Virus record (IMG/VR): IMGVR_UViG_3300030102_006261
Span: 62,001-126,000 of that record
DNA from: a virus
DNA length: 64,000 nucleotides
Direction: 5' to 3' (one strand)
Shown: in pieces, positions 52,579 through 60,915 of the stretch
How the letters are laid out: each line of letters opens with the position of its first letter
Numbering within the stretch: position 1 is the first letter of the stretch
The notes under the pieces: generated by a model
Told to the model about the DNA's origin: nothing
The model's database searches: none
Seen by the model: the letters and a program-made list of their open reading frames with translations, nothing else
Made by a program: the position numbers and the translations under genes

Positions 52579-55486
52579 GCTTTACTTTCTTTTTTTGTGG
52601 GGTTTGACCTGGTGTGTCCCTTAAGTATTTATTCAGTAATTCTGTAGTGCCCTCGAAGCCAGCTCCATACTCCTCGTTTGCTCTTTTTCTTTGACCATTG
52701 TCTGATCTATTTGCACTTCTACTTCTTACTCTTAAATTTGACTCTTCATTTGAGCCACCATTACGTAAGGGTTTTTCGTGATCTACATCTTTACCCTGAA
52801 GAGCTTCTTTTCCCATTTGCTTTTCTTTTTTTCTTCTCGCCATAACTCTATCGCTGCGATTAGCTCTTTGCTCGGGCTTTGAGTGGTAGTTATCGTATTC
52901 TTTTCTGTAGTTTCTATTTTTTTCAAGAACGATGAAATCAAACATTCTATCGATGTACTCGACCTCTTCATTTGTAATCATTTCAAAGTTCGGATCTATT
53001 GGGATTCTGACACGTCTACCATTTATCTCAAGCTCGTTGAATTTGGTAGATTTGTCCATCGTGTATTCTGTGAAGTCTATTGGCTCGGTATCAACACTTT
53101 CTACACCCAATTTCATAAATTCCATAAGTTTAAATACATCTTCACCAACGTTTTCAAGTGCAGCTCGAAGGTACTCTTGACTGTTACCAGATCCGTAATC
53201 TTTGAATTGTCCAGTGTATGATGGGTCAGTGTAGCTCATGGTCTGATCAGAATACCTTTGCACATCAGATTCAAATCCACCCATGTTATAACCTGCGGGT
53301 TCCGATTCCATGTAATCCATATCTGAACCTGCCCCACTAGCGAGTCCAGAGTCACCAACACCACCAGTGTACTCTTTCAACGAAACCATATTTTTCAAAC
53401 TGATTTTTTGTTCTTGTGTAACCATTGGTGGTTGGTATTTGCCCATGTGCATCTGTAACGCTGTTCTGAAGTTAAATGCTTGGGCCTCTTCTTCAGTTGC
53501 GGGATCATCCAAATCATAAAATGGCGCACTCAGAGCTAACATCATCTTTGGTGCTTGTGCAATTTTTTCAATATATTCATCCGTGATTGGTGTTAGATTT
53601 GTATTCGTACCATCTTTGTTTCCGCTAATAATTGAATTTGCGGATGCAATTGATTCTGGACCGAACTTCAACTCTCCAGTTAAAGATTCACGCACAAATG
53701 ATTTTTTAAAATCATTATTTTGTGTGAAGATATTTTCTATGTTTGATGAGATGTCAGTTGTAACTTTCTCAATCTCTTTCATCTCTGGAAGTTCTTCAAT
53801 CGACTTTTGTTTTTCCCTCTCTGTTTTAGCTTGCATCGCGGTGATGTTTATAAAAGTCTCGCTTAGTCTCTTGGTGGTATCTTTTACAAACTTCTTAACT
53901 TTAGGGCTTTGTGCGATTGATTCACCAACCTCAGTCGTTGCTATTGCATTGAAAATTGGAGGACCGTCTGCAAGTGGATTGGATATGATTTTAGCCATAC
54001 CAATTTTCATGGCTGCTTTTATTGTTTCCTCTGATGTATCTTTCTTACCTTTAGGTTTGAAATAAACTTCAGTGATTGGAGTTGAGTCAGTTCCACCTAC
54101 TAGCTGCCAATTTTTATTTGTTTTTTCTGTTCCGGGTGTGAGAATTACCGCTTCGAAGTTTTGTGGAATCTTCTCCGTTAATTTTTCTATAGCTCTGAAT
54201 CCAGCGGCCTCTAGAGTCTCACTCTCTCCGATTTTGGACAAGTCTGGATCGTTAAGTAAACCACTAAACGGGTTGTTTTTTGTTGCAGAGTTCCAAGCAT
54301 GTACGATACCTGCATCCAAATCATTCGCACCATGATCCCAATCTGGGAATACTGATCCCTTCCCTGTTATTTCTTTCCCGTCAGGTGGTAGTCTTGGTGG
54401 TTCGGGTGGTGGTGACATCATAAGAGGGTTCATGGGTGCCATCTGTGGATCAGCCGATATTGCTTGCCCCTCGGGAGACATCTGTTGACCGCCTCCCATC
54501 TGAGGCGAATCCAAACCAAACATCTGAATTAGTCGTTTTGATGTTTTGGATTGCTCAAAGTCTGGTTCTTGCATTACGCTAAACGTGGTCTGGGGAGTAA
54601 CCTCACCTCTAGGTGGTAAACCCTTTATGTTACCTGTAACTAGTTCATGCTTTTTGTAACTGAAGTCTGCCTTTGGAATAATACGAAGCTTACCATCTTG
54701 TGTTGTTCTCACAATAGCGAGTTCTGGCCAGGGGTTAGTCTTCATTTTGTCTCTGGACGCAGCTCTGTCGGTTCTCTTGCGATCTCTGTCCACTGTCTCG
54801 TCGCCGTCAGGATTGCTTCTTGCGTTGTCTAGTTTCATCTGACGAGTGACTGGTTTTTCTTTTGTCATTTCTTGCTCTGACAATAGCTCTTGCACACCGT
54901 GATATGCGTCAGCAAATTCATAGAACTCCTCTAGATTGAACCACTCTGGAATATTTTCGTAATCAAAGTTTTCGTTTGTGTTCTGCATTTGTTTTATGAA
55001 TTCCTCTTTGGTTTCGTCGCTCACCGGAGCCATCATGTCATTTACTTGTTTTTTATTTCCGGATCTCGCTGCATCACGCAGTGCAGTGCCAGAGTGACCT
55101 CCCAAGGTCTCTCTGTCAATGGAGTTTACATTGATATTTATGCCCCCAAAGTCTTTGTGTGATGCTATTCGTTTCATTTCAGCCTCTCTGTCATCACCTA
55201 CATGGACGTTAACGGTGCTGAAATTATTTTCTCGTGCATGATCTACGGCATGTTCAAACGCATGGAATGCGCTTTTTACTGGAAGAACAGATGTTCCTTT
55301 GGGTGCTACTTCTTTTATTGCTTTTTGTCTGTGCTCTACTGTCAGGGGATATCGTGGATCCTCTGGATCGTGTTTTTGTGTCACAAAAACAAACTTGTTG
55401 TGATCCTCGGGCATTTGATTAAACACACCATGATGTGCCTTGGTGAGTCCATGATAACGCCCTACTGTAAAGCTAACTTCTGACAT
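52553..55486 (-). CDS. Large multi-domain protein: nucleotidyltransferase-like head, HNH-type tail
   Basis: 977 aa. The N-terminus has a cytidylyltransferase-like pattern, FTVGRYHGLTKAHHGVFNQM (6-25), where T-x-x-HHG replaces HxGH, followed by a Rossmann-type sheet and SGTALRDAARSG near 132-143. The middle 600 residues are Pro/Gln/Met-rich and unknown. The C-terminus, VDHEKPLRNGGSNEESNLRV (about 912-931) with flanking Arg, has the H and N of an HNH nuclease, often found at the ends of virion proteins. The gene starts after a terminator fused to a late promoter. It is probably a virion protein. Confidence 0.65.
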   Translation of the reverse strand: MSEVSFTVGRYHGLTKAHHGVFNQMPEDHNKFVFVTQKHDPEDPRYPLTVEHRQKAIKEVAPKGTSVLPVKSAFHAFEHAVDHARENNFSTVNVHVGDDREAEMKRIASHKDFGGININVNSIDRETLGGHSGTALRDAARSGNKKQVNDMMAPVSDETKEEFIKQMQNTNENFDYENIPEWFNLEEFYEFADAYHGVQELLSEQEMTKEKPVTRQMKLDNARSNPDGDETVDRDRKRTDRAASRDKMKTNPWPELAIVRTTQDGKLRIIPKADFSYKKHELVTGNIKGLPPRGEVTPQTTFSVMQEPDFEQSKTSKRLIQMFGLDSPQMGGGQQMSPEGQAISADPQMAPMNPLMMSPPPEPPRLPPDGKEITGKGSVFPDWDHGANDLDAGIVHAWNSATKNNPFSGLLNDPDLSKIGESETLEAAGFRAIEKLTEKIPQNFEAVILTPGTEKTNKNWQLVGGTDSTPITEVYFKPKGKKDTSEETIKAAMKIGMAKIISNPLADGPPIFNAIATTEVGESIAQSPKVKKFVKDTTKRLSETFINITAMQAKTEREKQKSIEELPEMKEIEKVTTDISSNIENIFTQNNDFKKSFVRESLTGELKFGPESIASANSIISGNKDGTNTNLTPITDEYIEKIAQAPKMMLALSAPFYDLDDPATEEEAQAFNFRTALQMHMGKYQPPMVTQEQKISLKNMVSLKEYTGGVGDSGLASGAGSDMDYMESEPAGYNMGGFESDVQRYSDQTMSYTDPSYTGQFKDYGSGNSQEYLRAALENVGEDVFKLMEFMKLGVESVDTEPIDFTEYTMDKSTKFNELEINGRRVRIPIDPNFEMITNEEVEYIDRMFDFIVLEKNRNYRKEYDNYHSKPEQRANRSDRVMARRKKEKQMGKEALQGKDVDHEKPLRNGGSNEESNLRVRSRSANRSDNGQRKRANEEYGAGFEGTTELLNKYLRDTPGQTPQKKKVKHDKRNSKK

Positions 55487-55507
55487 AATAACTCCATATA
55501 GCTATTA

Positions 55508-55515
55508 TATTTATA
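55508..55515 (-). promoter_or_regulatory. T4-type late promoter fused to a terminator
   Basis: TATAAATA on the minus strand, 22 bases before the ATG at 55486. Its first T is the last base of the preceding terminator's T-run, so the terminator stops upstream RNA and the promoter begins the structural unit at once. Confidence 0.75.
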
Positions 55516-55545
55516 AAAAAACCGGAGAGCCCCGAGGGGCTCTCC
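55515..55545 (-). terminator. Strong rho-independent terminator
   Basis: On the minus strand GGAGAGCCCC pairs perfectly with GGGGCTCTCC (10 bp, 55524-55545), followed by GG and seven T. It ends the transcript of the small membrane protein and of the structured region at 55548-55652. Confidence 0.9.
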
Positions 55546-55547
55546 TG

Positions 55548-55652
55548 TATTCGTGTCAAGCTTTAAGGCTTTTATATTTTAAAGGGTTTGGACTGGATCA
55601 CCCCCTATCCGTGTGCTAAAGTACTTTGAAAGACCTTAACTTAACACGAATA
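55548..55652 (-). ncRNA. Candidate structured RNA or 3' UTR with long-range stem
   Basis: On the minus strand TATTCGTGTTAAG (55652-55640) pairs with CTTGACACGAATA (55560-55548): 13 bp with one G-U pair. On the plus strand the same arms give a C-A mismatch, so the minus strand is favoured. The 79-base loop holds the complement of the repeated 27-base element. A terminator follows. It may be a small RNA or a decoy end for the upstream mRNA; no protein frame is likely. Confidence 0.5.
55590..55616 (+). repeat. Intergenic element, copy 2, resembling the 16S rRNA 3' end
   Basis: Differs from copy 1 (46521-46547) at one base only: C for T at 55604. CTGGATCACC is at 55593-55602, followed by CCCTATCC. 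GGAT/ATCC can pair. It lies in the loop of the long stem 55548-55652 and is antisense to the minus-strand transcript, but in the same plus orientation as copies 1 and 3. Confidence 0.75.
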
Positions 55653-55657
55653 GTGGT

Positions 55658-55783
55658 TTAGTCCTTATTCCATGGTAAGAATTTTTTAACCCAATTCCAG
55701 AGTGGAGTACCAATTAATGCGCCTGCTGCAAAAACTACTATGGTGAAAAAGGTGGTTCCTAATATGTCGTTAATCGCTTGCAT
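55658..55783 (-). CDS. Very small membrane protein
   Basis: 41 aa from the ATG at 55783, which has AAGGAG 8 bases upstream; the longer frame from 55849 lies within the upstream gene. One membrane helix (TFFTIVVFAAGALIGTPLWNWV), then a short basic tail (KKFLPWNKD). Such minimal proteins are common in marine phages. Its role is unknown; a holin-like or toxin-like action is conceivable. Confidence 0.6.
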   Translation of the reverse strand: MQAINDILGTTFFTIVVFAAGALIGTPLWNWVKKFLPWNKD

Positions 55784-55784
55784 T

Positions 55785-56252
55785 TTAATACTCCTTCTTT
55801 CTGCATGTGTACTTTTTGTGGTGTTTGCGCTTTCCTCGCGCAACCTCATACATTGCTGATTTATTAAGTTTATGATCCCGGCAGAACTTACTGAAGTTTT
55901 CGATTTCAGTTTCGTTTCCTTCTGGATCCGTAATTATATATAAACTTTTTTGATTGGCAACAGAATTTTTTATGGTATTTACGTCACCCTCAGAGAGCGA
56001 TATCCTTGATTTAAATGGATCTATGGGATTTATTTGATATTTTTTCTTTTGATTTGTATTTTTTTTCTTTGGTATGGGTAGGATCTTTGGTTTGTTGATT
56101 GGGGGAAAATACTGGTACCAGCTACCATTGTGTCTGAATTCTCCACCATTATTTTCCACATAAATTTTTCTTAATTGTGCAGCTCTGGTGTTATCATTAA
56201 ATTTTGTCCACATGGCAGAGTGTTTTACGTTAATTAAATCATGTACATTCAT
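55785..56252 (-). CDS. NUMOD1-like DNA-binding protein
   Basis: 155 aa. The C-terminal YIITDPEGNETEIENFSKFCRDHKLNKSAMYEVARGKRKHHKKYTC is the NUMOD1 / homing-endonuclease accessory pattern: a helix-turn-helix that recognises DNA next to a target. No GIY-YIG or HNH nuclease part is present. The basic middle (PKKKNTNQKKK) may add affinity. It could be the remnant of a homing endonuclease or a standalone regulator. It overlaps the previous gene (ATGA). Confidence 0.65.
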   Translation of the reverse strand: MNVHDLINVKHSAMWTKFNDNTRAAQLRKIYVENNGGEFRHNGSWYQYFPPINKPKILPIPKKKNTNQKKKYQINPIDPFKSRISLSEGDVNTIKNSVANQKSLYIITDPEGNETEIENFSKFCRDHKLNKSAMYEVARGKRKHHKKYTCRKKEY

Positions 56253-56632
56253 TTCGTATTTTCCATTTCACTCTTAATTCTCGTCAATAGTGTGTATGCA
56301 GCAAAAGTTCCATTTACTTCACGTTTAAATCTACTAAGTAACTTTCGTTCATCATCACCTTTCGTTTTAGACCATGAACGAAACCCCCTGTAGCTCAGTG
56401 GATATGATCTTGTTTTTCTGTACGATTGCACAAAATCAGCCAGTAATTTAGCTGCCTTGGGATTTGCATCCAATACTGATAGGAAACCAAATATTTCCCT
56501 AAACGTTTTCTTCAACAGGCCTAGATTAGATCCTATTTTTTTATCTTCTAATTTTTCGATAGCGTCCCTGAGTGCTGATCTACTGAAAGCAGATGTCTCA
56601 AAATTGACTGAAGAGATTGGTGTGTTCTTCAT
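56249..56632 (-). CDS. Unknown helical protein
   Basis: 127 aa, largely helical (RDAIEKLEDKKIGSNLGLLKKTFREIFGFL), with RGFRSWSKTKGDDERKLLSRFKRE in the second half. AGAGAG lies before the start. The first codons overlap the end of the exonuclease gene by 35 bases. No family recognised. Its position suggests it is co-transcribed with the exonuclease. Confidence 0.5.
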   Translation of the reverse strand: MKNTPISSVNFETSAFSRSALRDAIEKLEDKKIGSNLGLLKKTFREIFGFLSVLDANPKAAKLLADFVQSYRKTRSYPLSYRGFRSWSKTKGDDERKLLSRFKREVNGTFAAYTLLTRIKSEMENTK

Positions 56633-57275
56633 GGTACTCTCTTATCGTTTCATATAATTTTTTAGTATAGTCTATTGTCCTACCGCTAAAGACTTGTGAG
56701 TTACCATCTTCACAACTAATCAGTATGTGGAAGTGTGGTATCTCCTCCTTGTATATGTCTTGCCACATAAGAGCATAAGCAGTCGCTTGTAGGTAGTAAT
56801 TTTCAATGTCCCGAAGACGTTTAGTTCTCGTTGAGCCTTTGAAGTCTATGATCGATAACTTTCCATCATACTCAGCGACACAGTCCGCTCTACCAGCTAG
56901 ACCCACCTTGTCACTCCACAAACCAGTTTCTAAACCTCGTATGTTGTCTATCTTGTCTAGTTCTGGTTTTAATTGATTGAATAGTGTCAGTAAACTATCG
57001 GGAATATCGATACACTCATCAGTAATTAGAAGATTATTGTAGAGATATCGCTCGATGAGTTCATGAAACTCATTACCCCTCACTGTAACTCTCTTGGCCT
57101 CTTTTGGATTTTTTCTTCTCCAACTAGCAAAGAATTTAGACTTCTTCCAACCAGTAACCGTAGTCACGCTTGGTAGATGCTTACCAGAGGGAGAAAGATA
57201 ATATCTGCCGGTATCGGTGGTGACAGCAGATATATCTTCTAAAATCTTAGATTGTGTCACATGATTAAATGTCAT
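56598..57275 (-). CDS. PD-(D/E)XK exonuclease, MGME1-like
   Basis: 225 aa. The nuclease core reads VRGNEFHE (His71), LETGL (Glu116), GLAGRADCVAEYDGKLSIIDFKGS with Asp131, Asp144 and Lys146, and NYYLQATAYA with the conserved Gln163. This is the layout of the mitochondrial genome maintenance exonuclease 1 type. It probably trims DNA ends or flaps in phage recombination or repair. It has its own early promoter with a leaderless start and lies alone among structural genes. Confidence 0.85.
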   Translation of the reverse strand: MTFNHVTQSKILEDISAVTTDTGRYYLSPSGKHLPSVTTVTGWKKSKFFASWRRKNPKEAKRVTVRGNEFHELIERYLYNNLLITDECIDIPDSLLTLFNQLKPELDKIDNIRGLETGLWSDKVGLAGRADCVAEYDGKLSIIDFKGSTRTKRLRDIENYYLQATAYALMWQDIYKEEIPHFHILISCEDGNSQVFSGRTIDYTKKLYETIREYHEEHTNLFSQF

Positions 57276-57281
57276 AATAAA

Positions 57282-57309
57282 ATTATATCAGAATTCAGTC
57301 TTCAGTCAA
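57282..57309 (-). promoter_or_regulatory. Early promoter of the exonuclease gene, leaderless
   Basis: On the minus strand TTGACT (57309-57304), 16 bases, TATAAT (57287-57282). The ATG is at 57275, 6 bases after the -10 box, so the RNA should begin at or next to the start codon. Same spacing and layout as at 789-816. Confidence 0.85.
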
Positions 57310-57642
57310 TGAATTATTATGGGCATTAAGTAAAGATTCGCCTAAGTGAACCTTGGCTTCGTCATCGAGGTTGTTAATTTCCTCCATGATCTTTGTGCTC
57401 ATTTCATTGATCTGTTTATCATCGAACTCTACATTGAGGCTTTCCTCTACCGAGCCAATATACTCTGCAATACCCTCAATCAATAATGAGTCAATGAGAA
57501 CAGCTAACTCTTGAACTGCCTCATCAGTTTGTGTCGATTCTGACAGTTCTTGAGAAACAGTTTCCTCTTCCTCTTGAATGTCTCTGGTCATGATCTTTAA
57601 GGCAGTTTTTGCCAAATCTTTGGTTTTGTTATCTGAAAACAT
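57295..57642 (-). CDS. Acidic helical protein, unknown
   Basis: 115 aa, strongly acidic, helical throughout (EEEETVSQELSESTQTDEAVQELAVLI, then IDDKQINEMSTKIMEEINNLDDEAK). The exonuclease promoter lies within its last codons. Acidic helical proteins of this size act as scaffolds or internal core proteins in T4 relatives, but I see no direct evidence here. Confidence 0.5.
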   Translation of the reverse strand: MFSDNKTKDLAKTALKIMTRDIQEEEETVSQELSESTQTDEAVQELAVLIDSLLIEGIAEYIGSVEESLNVEFDDKQINEMSTKIMEEINNLDDEAKVHLGESLLNAHNNSLTED

Positions 57643-57683
57643 GGTTTTTTCCTTTAGTTTAGGATTACTTTATATGTATATGT

Positions 57684-58508
57684 TTAAAATGTTGAGTAGC
57701 CGGGAATGCCTTGACTCGTGAAAGTTGTGCCGAGGTAAGGATCAGTTTCACCTCTCTTGGCTCTTTCGAATCTGTCGGACTGGTATCCGTAGAACTTACC
57801 AGCAAGAACTGCTGCGAGTGATCCAGTTGCGGCCGCGGCGATATCGGGAGTTTTACTTTGTCCACGAGCCACCATCGATCGGACTCTGTTAAGTCTCTGC
57901 TGTCTGAGTTGCCCTGCTGCAACGTAAGATGATCTGGTTGGTCTATATCCGGCTGCGCGTTGCGTTGTTCCTACGGGTATCTGAGCTGCTTGAGTTGGAG
58001 TTCTACGAGTCGAACCGGTGGTCCTCGTCGCCGCTCGTTGCCCACGACTTGCTCTGAATCCCGGTGCCGCTTTTTGAATTACTTTTCCAACACCAGCACC
58101 CAGACCAACCCCTAACGCAGCAGGAAGAAGGGACATTCCAGTTTCGGGATCAGCTATTCCGGCTCCACCACCAATAATAGCACCGACGAGCCCGCCGAGC
58201 CCTCCTTTTAAAGCTCTTCTACCAATTCTCTTTGCTCTAGTTCCACCCCTAGTTCCCCCATACTGAGATGCAAGGGCACCAATGGCCGCTCCACCGGCCG
58301 CACCCCTTAGGGCTCCCTGTGGTCCATAGAGAGATGCTGCTCGTTTTGCAAGTGCTTGTTCTAATCCAGCCCTGTAATATGGAAATAGTTGATTAGAATC
58401 AGAAGCTCTCTGTGACACCGACTTGGTTTTGAGTAGATAATCACCTAGTTGGCTGAATCCCCCCTTTGGGGCTTGTTCGTTTATTGGATTTGTGTTGTTT
58501 TCTTTCAT
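57684..58508 (-). CDS. Gly/Ala-rich protein, probable internal head protein
   Basis: 274 aa. The N-terminus MKENNTNPINE ends with I-N-E, a candidate prohead protease site (L/I-x-E). The part from 60 to 145 has glycine-zipper membrane-type repeats (LRGAAGGAAIGALASQYGG, GGLGGLVGAIIGGGAGIAD), then Arg/Thr-rich segments. Such glycine zippers can insert in membranes, so it might be ejected with DNA and act at the cell envelope. That function is an inference. Confidence 0.55.
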   Translation of the reverse strand: MKENNTNPINEQAPKGGFSQLGDYLLKTKSVSQRASDSNQLFPYYRAGLEQALAKRAASLYGPQGALRGAAGGAAIGALASQYGGTRGGTRAKRIGRRALKGGLGGLVGAIIGGGAGIADPETGMSLLPAALGVGLGAGVGKVIQKAAPGFRASRGQRAATRTTGSTRRTPTQAAQIPVGTTQRAAGYRPTRSSYVAAGQLRQQRLNRVRSMVARGQSKTPDIAAAATGSLAAVLAGKFYGYQSDRFERAKRGETDPYLGTTFTSQGIPGYSTF

Positions 58509-58512
58509 GGTA

Positions 58513-60003
58513 TCACCTTGACATTACTGCGTCAACTCCTGCTGCTGTTGGTGAAAATCTTGGATTATACCCACCGAGAGATTTTAGAATTTCTAGACCT
58601 TGAGTTCCGGCGAGTAGTTGTGCTCCGCCCACACCAACATCACTTATTGCGTCTCCCACGGATCGACCGCTACCACTTTGTCCGAACCCCCCAAGCGCAC
58701 TTAATCCAAGAGTTGCAGCAATTGCTGACATTATTGACTTCCCTGTTTCTCCTTTGGGAAAGGCTGCTTTAATGCGATCTAAGACTTTTGCTGTTGTGCC
58801 ACTTTGCTCCATAATTGTTTTAGCAACTCCATATGAGAATTCCTCTCTGAATCCTCGTGGTGAGACTAACCTACCCATGCTTTGTCGTGAACGTTTGAAT
58901 TCTGGATCATCTATTGGGGGAACTAACTCCTGTGGAACAGGGCGATCTTGTTGTGGTTGGTTTGGGTTGGTTGGTTGAACTGGTCGGACTGGTTGAACTG
59001 GTTTTCCTTGATCTTTAGGAGCTGTATTGGTGTCTGTATCTGTACGAGTTATTGGTGCGGGAGCTGGACGAAGAAGTATTGTTGTCCCAGTCGCCGCGGC
59101 CGCGGCTGCGGCTGCGGCCGCAGCTTTTTGTCTGGCTGTCATTCTTCCGGGTGCTACATCCACCTCTACTTTTCTCGCTGGTGTTGTTCTTGTCGTTGTT
59201 CCTGTTTCAACCCTGGCTCTTGCGGGTTTTGGATCCATCCGGAGTCCAGGCTGAGATGGTGCCTGCTCGATATCTCTTAGTAATCTTCCCAGAGGATCTC
59301 CACCCTCCTTACCACGAGCTAATGCTTGACGTGATACTGGAACATTACCTTGAGCAATCTCTGAAGCAAATTTACCTTCAATTGCCGCCATTTCTGCTGC
59401 TTCATCTGGAGTGAAAAACTTCTGCTGCCCGGGCAGGTCAACGTTCTTCAGATCCTCGGCATCAAGATCTTTTACTGCTCTCTCCACTTTCGCTTTTCGT
59501 CTGGCTGCTGCTGCCGCCATATCAGCTTCTTTTGCTACGTCACCCATGCCTGGGAGTGCTTTTTGACCTTTCACTATTGCGGGTGCGGCCGCAGCAGCTA
59601 ACTTTACTCCACCAACAGCTTGACCAGCAGCGGGAACCATCGCGCCCACGTTCATAGCAAGATCACCTAGTTTTAGATTGACAAGAGAGTCAATTGCTGC
59701 CGCGAAATCAGCACCTGCACCAATAACTGGTGTCATTCCTGCTCCTGTGAGAGCGAGCTGTCTTGCATCATAGTCAGTCGCTAATTCAACTGCTCTGGAC
59801 GAGAGGAACTTGTTTAGCATCGACTGTTGCATGTCTGGGGTCATTCTGTCAGCGGCAGTGGAACTTGGTTTGAATCCATCAGGACCGTACATCTTGAACG
59901 GATCATTCTTCGCATTCAGAGCAGCCCTGTTATTGACTGCGTTGGGTTCATCAGTTGGGTTGCGTGACTCCATTATTTCACGATACTTTTGAAATCGGTT
60001 CAT
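58513..60003 (-). CDS. Ala/Pro-rich probable internal head protein
   Basis: 496 aa. MNRFQKYREIME|S gives an L/I-x-E site after residue 12, exactly where the next upstream gene has IME|S. A run of eleven Ala follows a basic stretch near 300, and then a Pro/Gln/Thr-rich linker. Hydrophobic Gly/Ala segments at 85-140 and near 450 could cross membranes. No enzyme motif. It stops 5 bases before the Gly-rich gene. Its role is probably structural or ejection. Confidence 0.55.
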   Translation of the reverse strand: MNRFQKYREIMESRNPTDEPNAVNNRAALNAKNDPFKMYGPDGFKPSSTAADRMTPDMQQSMLNKFLSSRAVELATDYDARQLALTGAGMTPVIGAGADFAAAIDSLVNLKLGDLAMNVGAMVPAAGQAVGGVKLAAAAAPAIVKGQKALPGMGDVAKEADMAAAAARRKAKVERAVKDLDAEDLKNVDLPGQQKFFTPDEAAEMAAIEGKFASEIAQGNVPVSRQALARGKEGGDPLGRLLRDIEQAPSQPGLRMDPKPARARVETGTTTRTTPARKVEVDVAPGRMTARQKAAAAAAAAAAATGTTILLRPAPAPITRTDTDTNTAPKDQGKPVQPVRPVQPTNPNQPQQDRPVPQELVPPIDDPEFKRSRQSMGRLVSPRGFREEFSYGVAKTIMEQSGTTAKVLDRIKAAFPKGETGKSIMSAIAATLGLSALGGFGQSGSGRSVGDAISDVGVGGAQLLAGTQGLEILKSLGGYNPRFSPTAAGVDAVMSR

Positions 60004-60791
60004 TTTCTTGTTGCTCTTTCTTTTGATCTTCTAGTCTCAAGTGTGCCTTTAACTTTTTTCTTGATTGTTTTTGATCTCGGTCCCTCTTGTGCTAGCTCTC
60101 CACCGGGAACACCCTTTAGTTTTCTTGTTTTTGCAAGTGCTGCTTCAGGTCCTCTGGGAGTGGTGACGGTTCTCTCCACACCAAGTAAAGCGTTCATTTC
60201 ATCGGGTGATGCGCCGAGGAGGTTCGACAAATAGTCATAAGCGGCTAAACTACCTACTTGAAATCCTAAACCCCTTAGAATTCCACCAAAGCTTTCGGTA
60301 ATTGTGGATTTGATGTGATCATGTCTGGTGCTTTCTAATGGTGTGTAACCTCTAGCTTCCAGATCTTTCTCTTCTTTCTCTTTTTTCTTTTTATCATGAG
60401 CTGCTATTAGCGCCATGATTTCTTCTTCAGACATACCGGGTTTAATTCCTACTTCTTCGGGGGTGCCGAAACCTGATATGACGGCGTTAGTAACATTTCC
60501 AAGAAAATCTCTAACCATCTGAAAGTAGCCCTTGCCCTCTGCTGGACTTGTTTCTGGTGACATGTAGTTATCAAAATATGGAATTTCGACATTTCGACCC
60601 AAAATGCTCTGAGTTTTAAATCCAGCGGGTTTTATATCACCGGCTGATGCCGGTGTGGGGACTTTAACAGAGGGTTCATTTCTTTTCTTTGCGAATCCGG
60701 TGGCTGGATCTAATTTAAAACCACCAGTGGGAAAATTGCCACTTCCACCAATCGACTCCATGATTGTTCTTATGTTTTTCTCTAAGGACAT
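60000..60791 (-). CDS. Probable internal head protein
   Basis: 263 aa. MSLEKNIRTIME|S places a candidate prohead cleavage site after Glu12, the same position as in the protein that follows. The rest has Gly- and Lys-rich parts and a basic tail (TIKKKVKGTLETRRSKERATRK). GAGG precedes the ATG. A terminator stands upstream (60827-60871), so this gene begins a new unit. Function unknown. Confidence 0.55.
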   Translation of the reverse strand: MSLEKNIRTIMESIGGSGNFPTGGFKLDPATGFAKKRNEPSVKVPTPASAGDIKPAGFKTQSILGRNVEIPYFDNYMSPETSPAEGKGYFQMVRDFLGNVTNAVISGFGTPEEVGIKPGMSEEEIMALIAAHDKKKKEKEEKDLEARGYTPLESTRHDHIKSTITESFGGILRGLGFQVGSLAAYDYLSNLLGASPDEMNALLGVERTVTTPRGPEAALAKTRKLKGVPGGELAQEGPRSKTIKKKVKGTLETRRSKERATRK

Positions 60792-60826
60792 ATTTACCTC
60801 ACAGTGTTATATAGTATATATAAAAT

Positions 60827-60871
60827 AACCCCCACCAAAGACGGATCACCCTCTGACTAATGGTGGGGGTT
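60827..60871. terminator. Bidirectional terminator with element copy 3 in its loop
   Basis: AACCCCCACCA (60827-60837) pairs with TGGTGGGGGTT (60861-60871), 11 bp. On the minus strand ATTTTATATA follows, on the plus strand only TTTT. The 23-base loop contains GGATCACCCTCT. It separates the LysM gene from the 60000-60791 gene. Confidence 0.75.
60843..60854 (+). repeat. Intergenic element, copy 3 (core only)
   Basis: GGATCACCCTCT is identical to the core of copy 1 (46526-46537). The flanks differ: ACGGATC in place of CTGGATC, and no ATCC partner. It lies in the terminator loop, exposed for base pairing. Confidence 0.5.
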
Positions 60872-60872
60872 T

Positions 60873-60915
60873 TAGCGCGGTCCCAAGGTAGCGGGCGCAA
60901 AGCCCATCGGCGCTA
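60873..60915. other. Folded region at the end of the LysM gene
   Basis: TAGCGC (60873-60878) pairs with GCGCTA (60910-60915), and GGGC/GCCC (60893-60896 with 60902-60905) forms an inner hairpin. The outer stem includes the stop codon of the LysM gene. With the terminator next to it this gives a compact folded 3' end. Confidence 0.4.
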
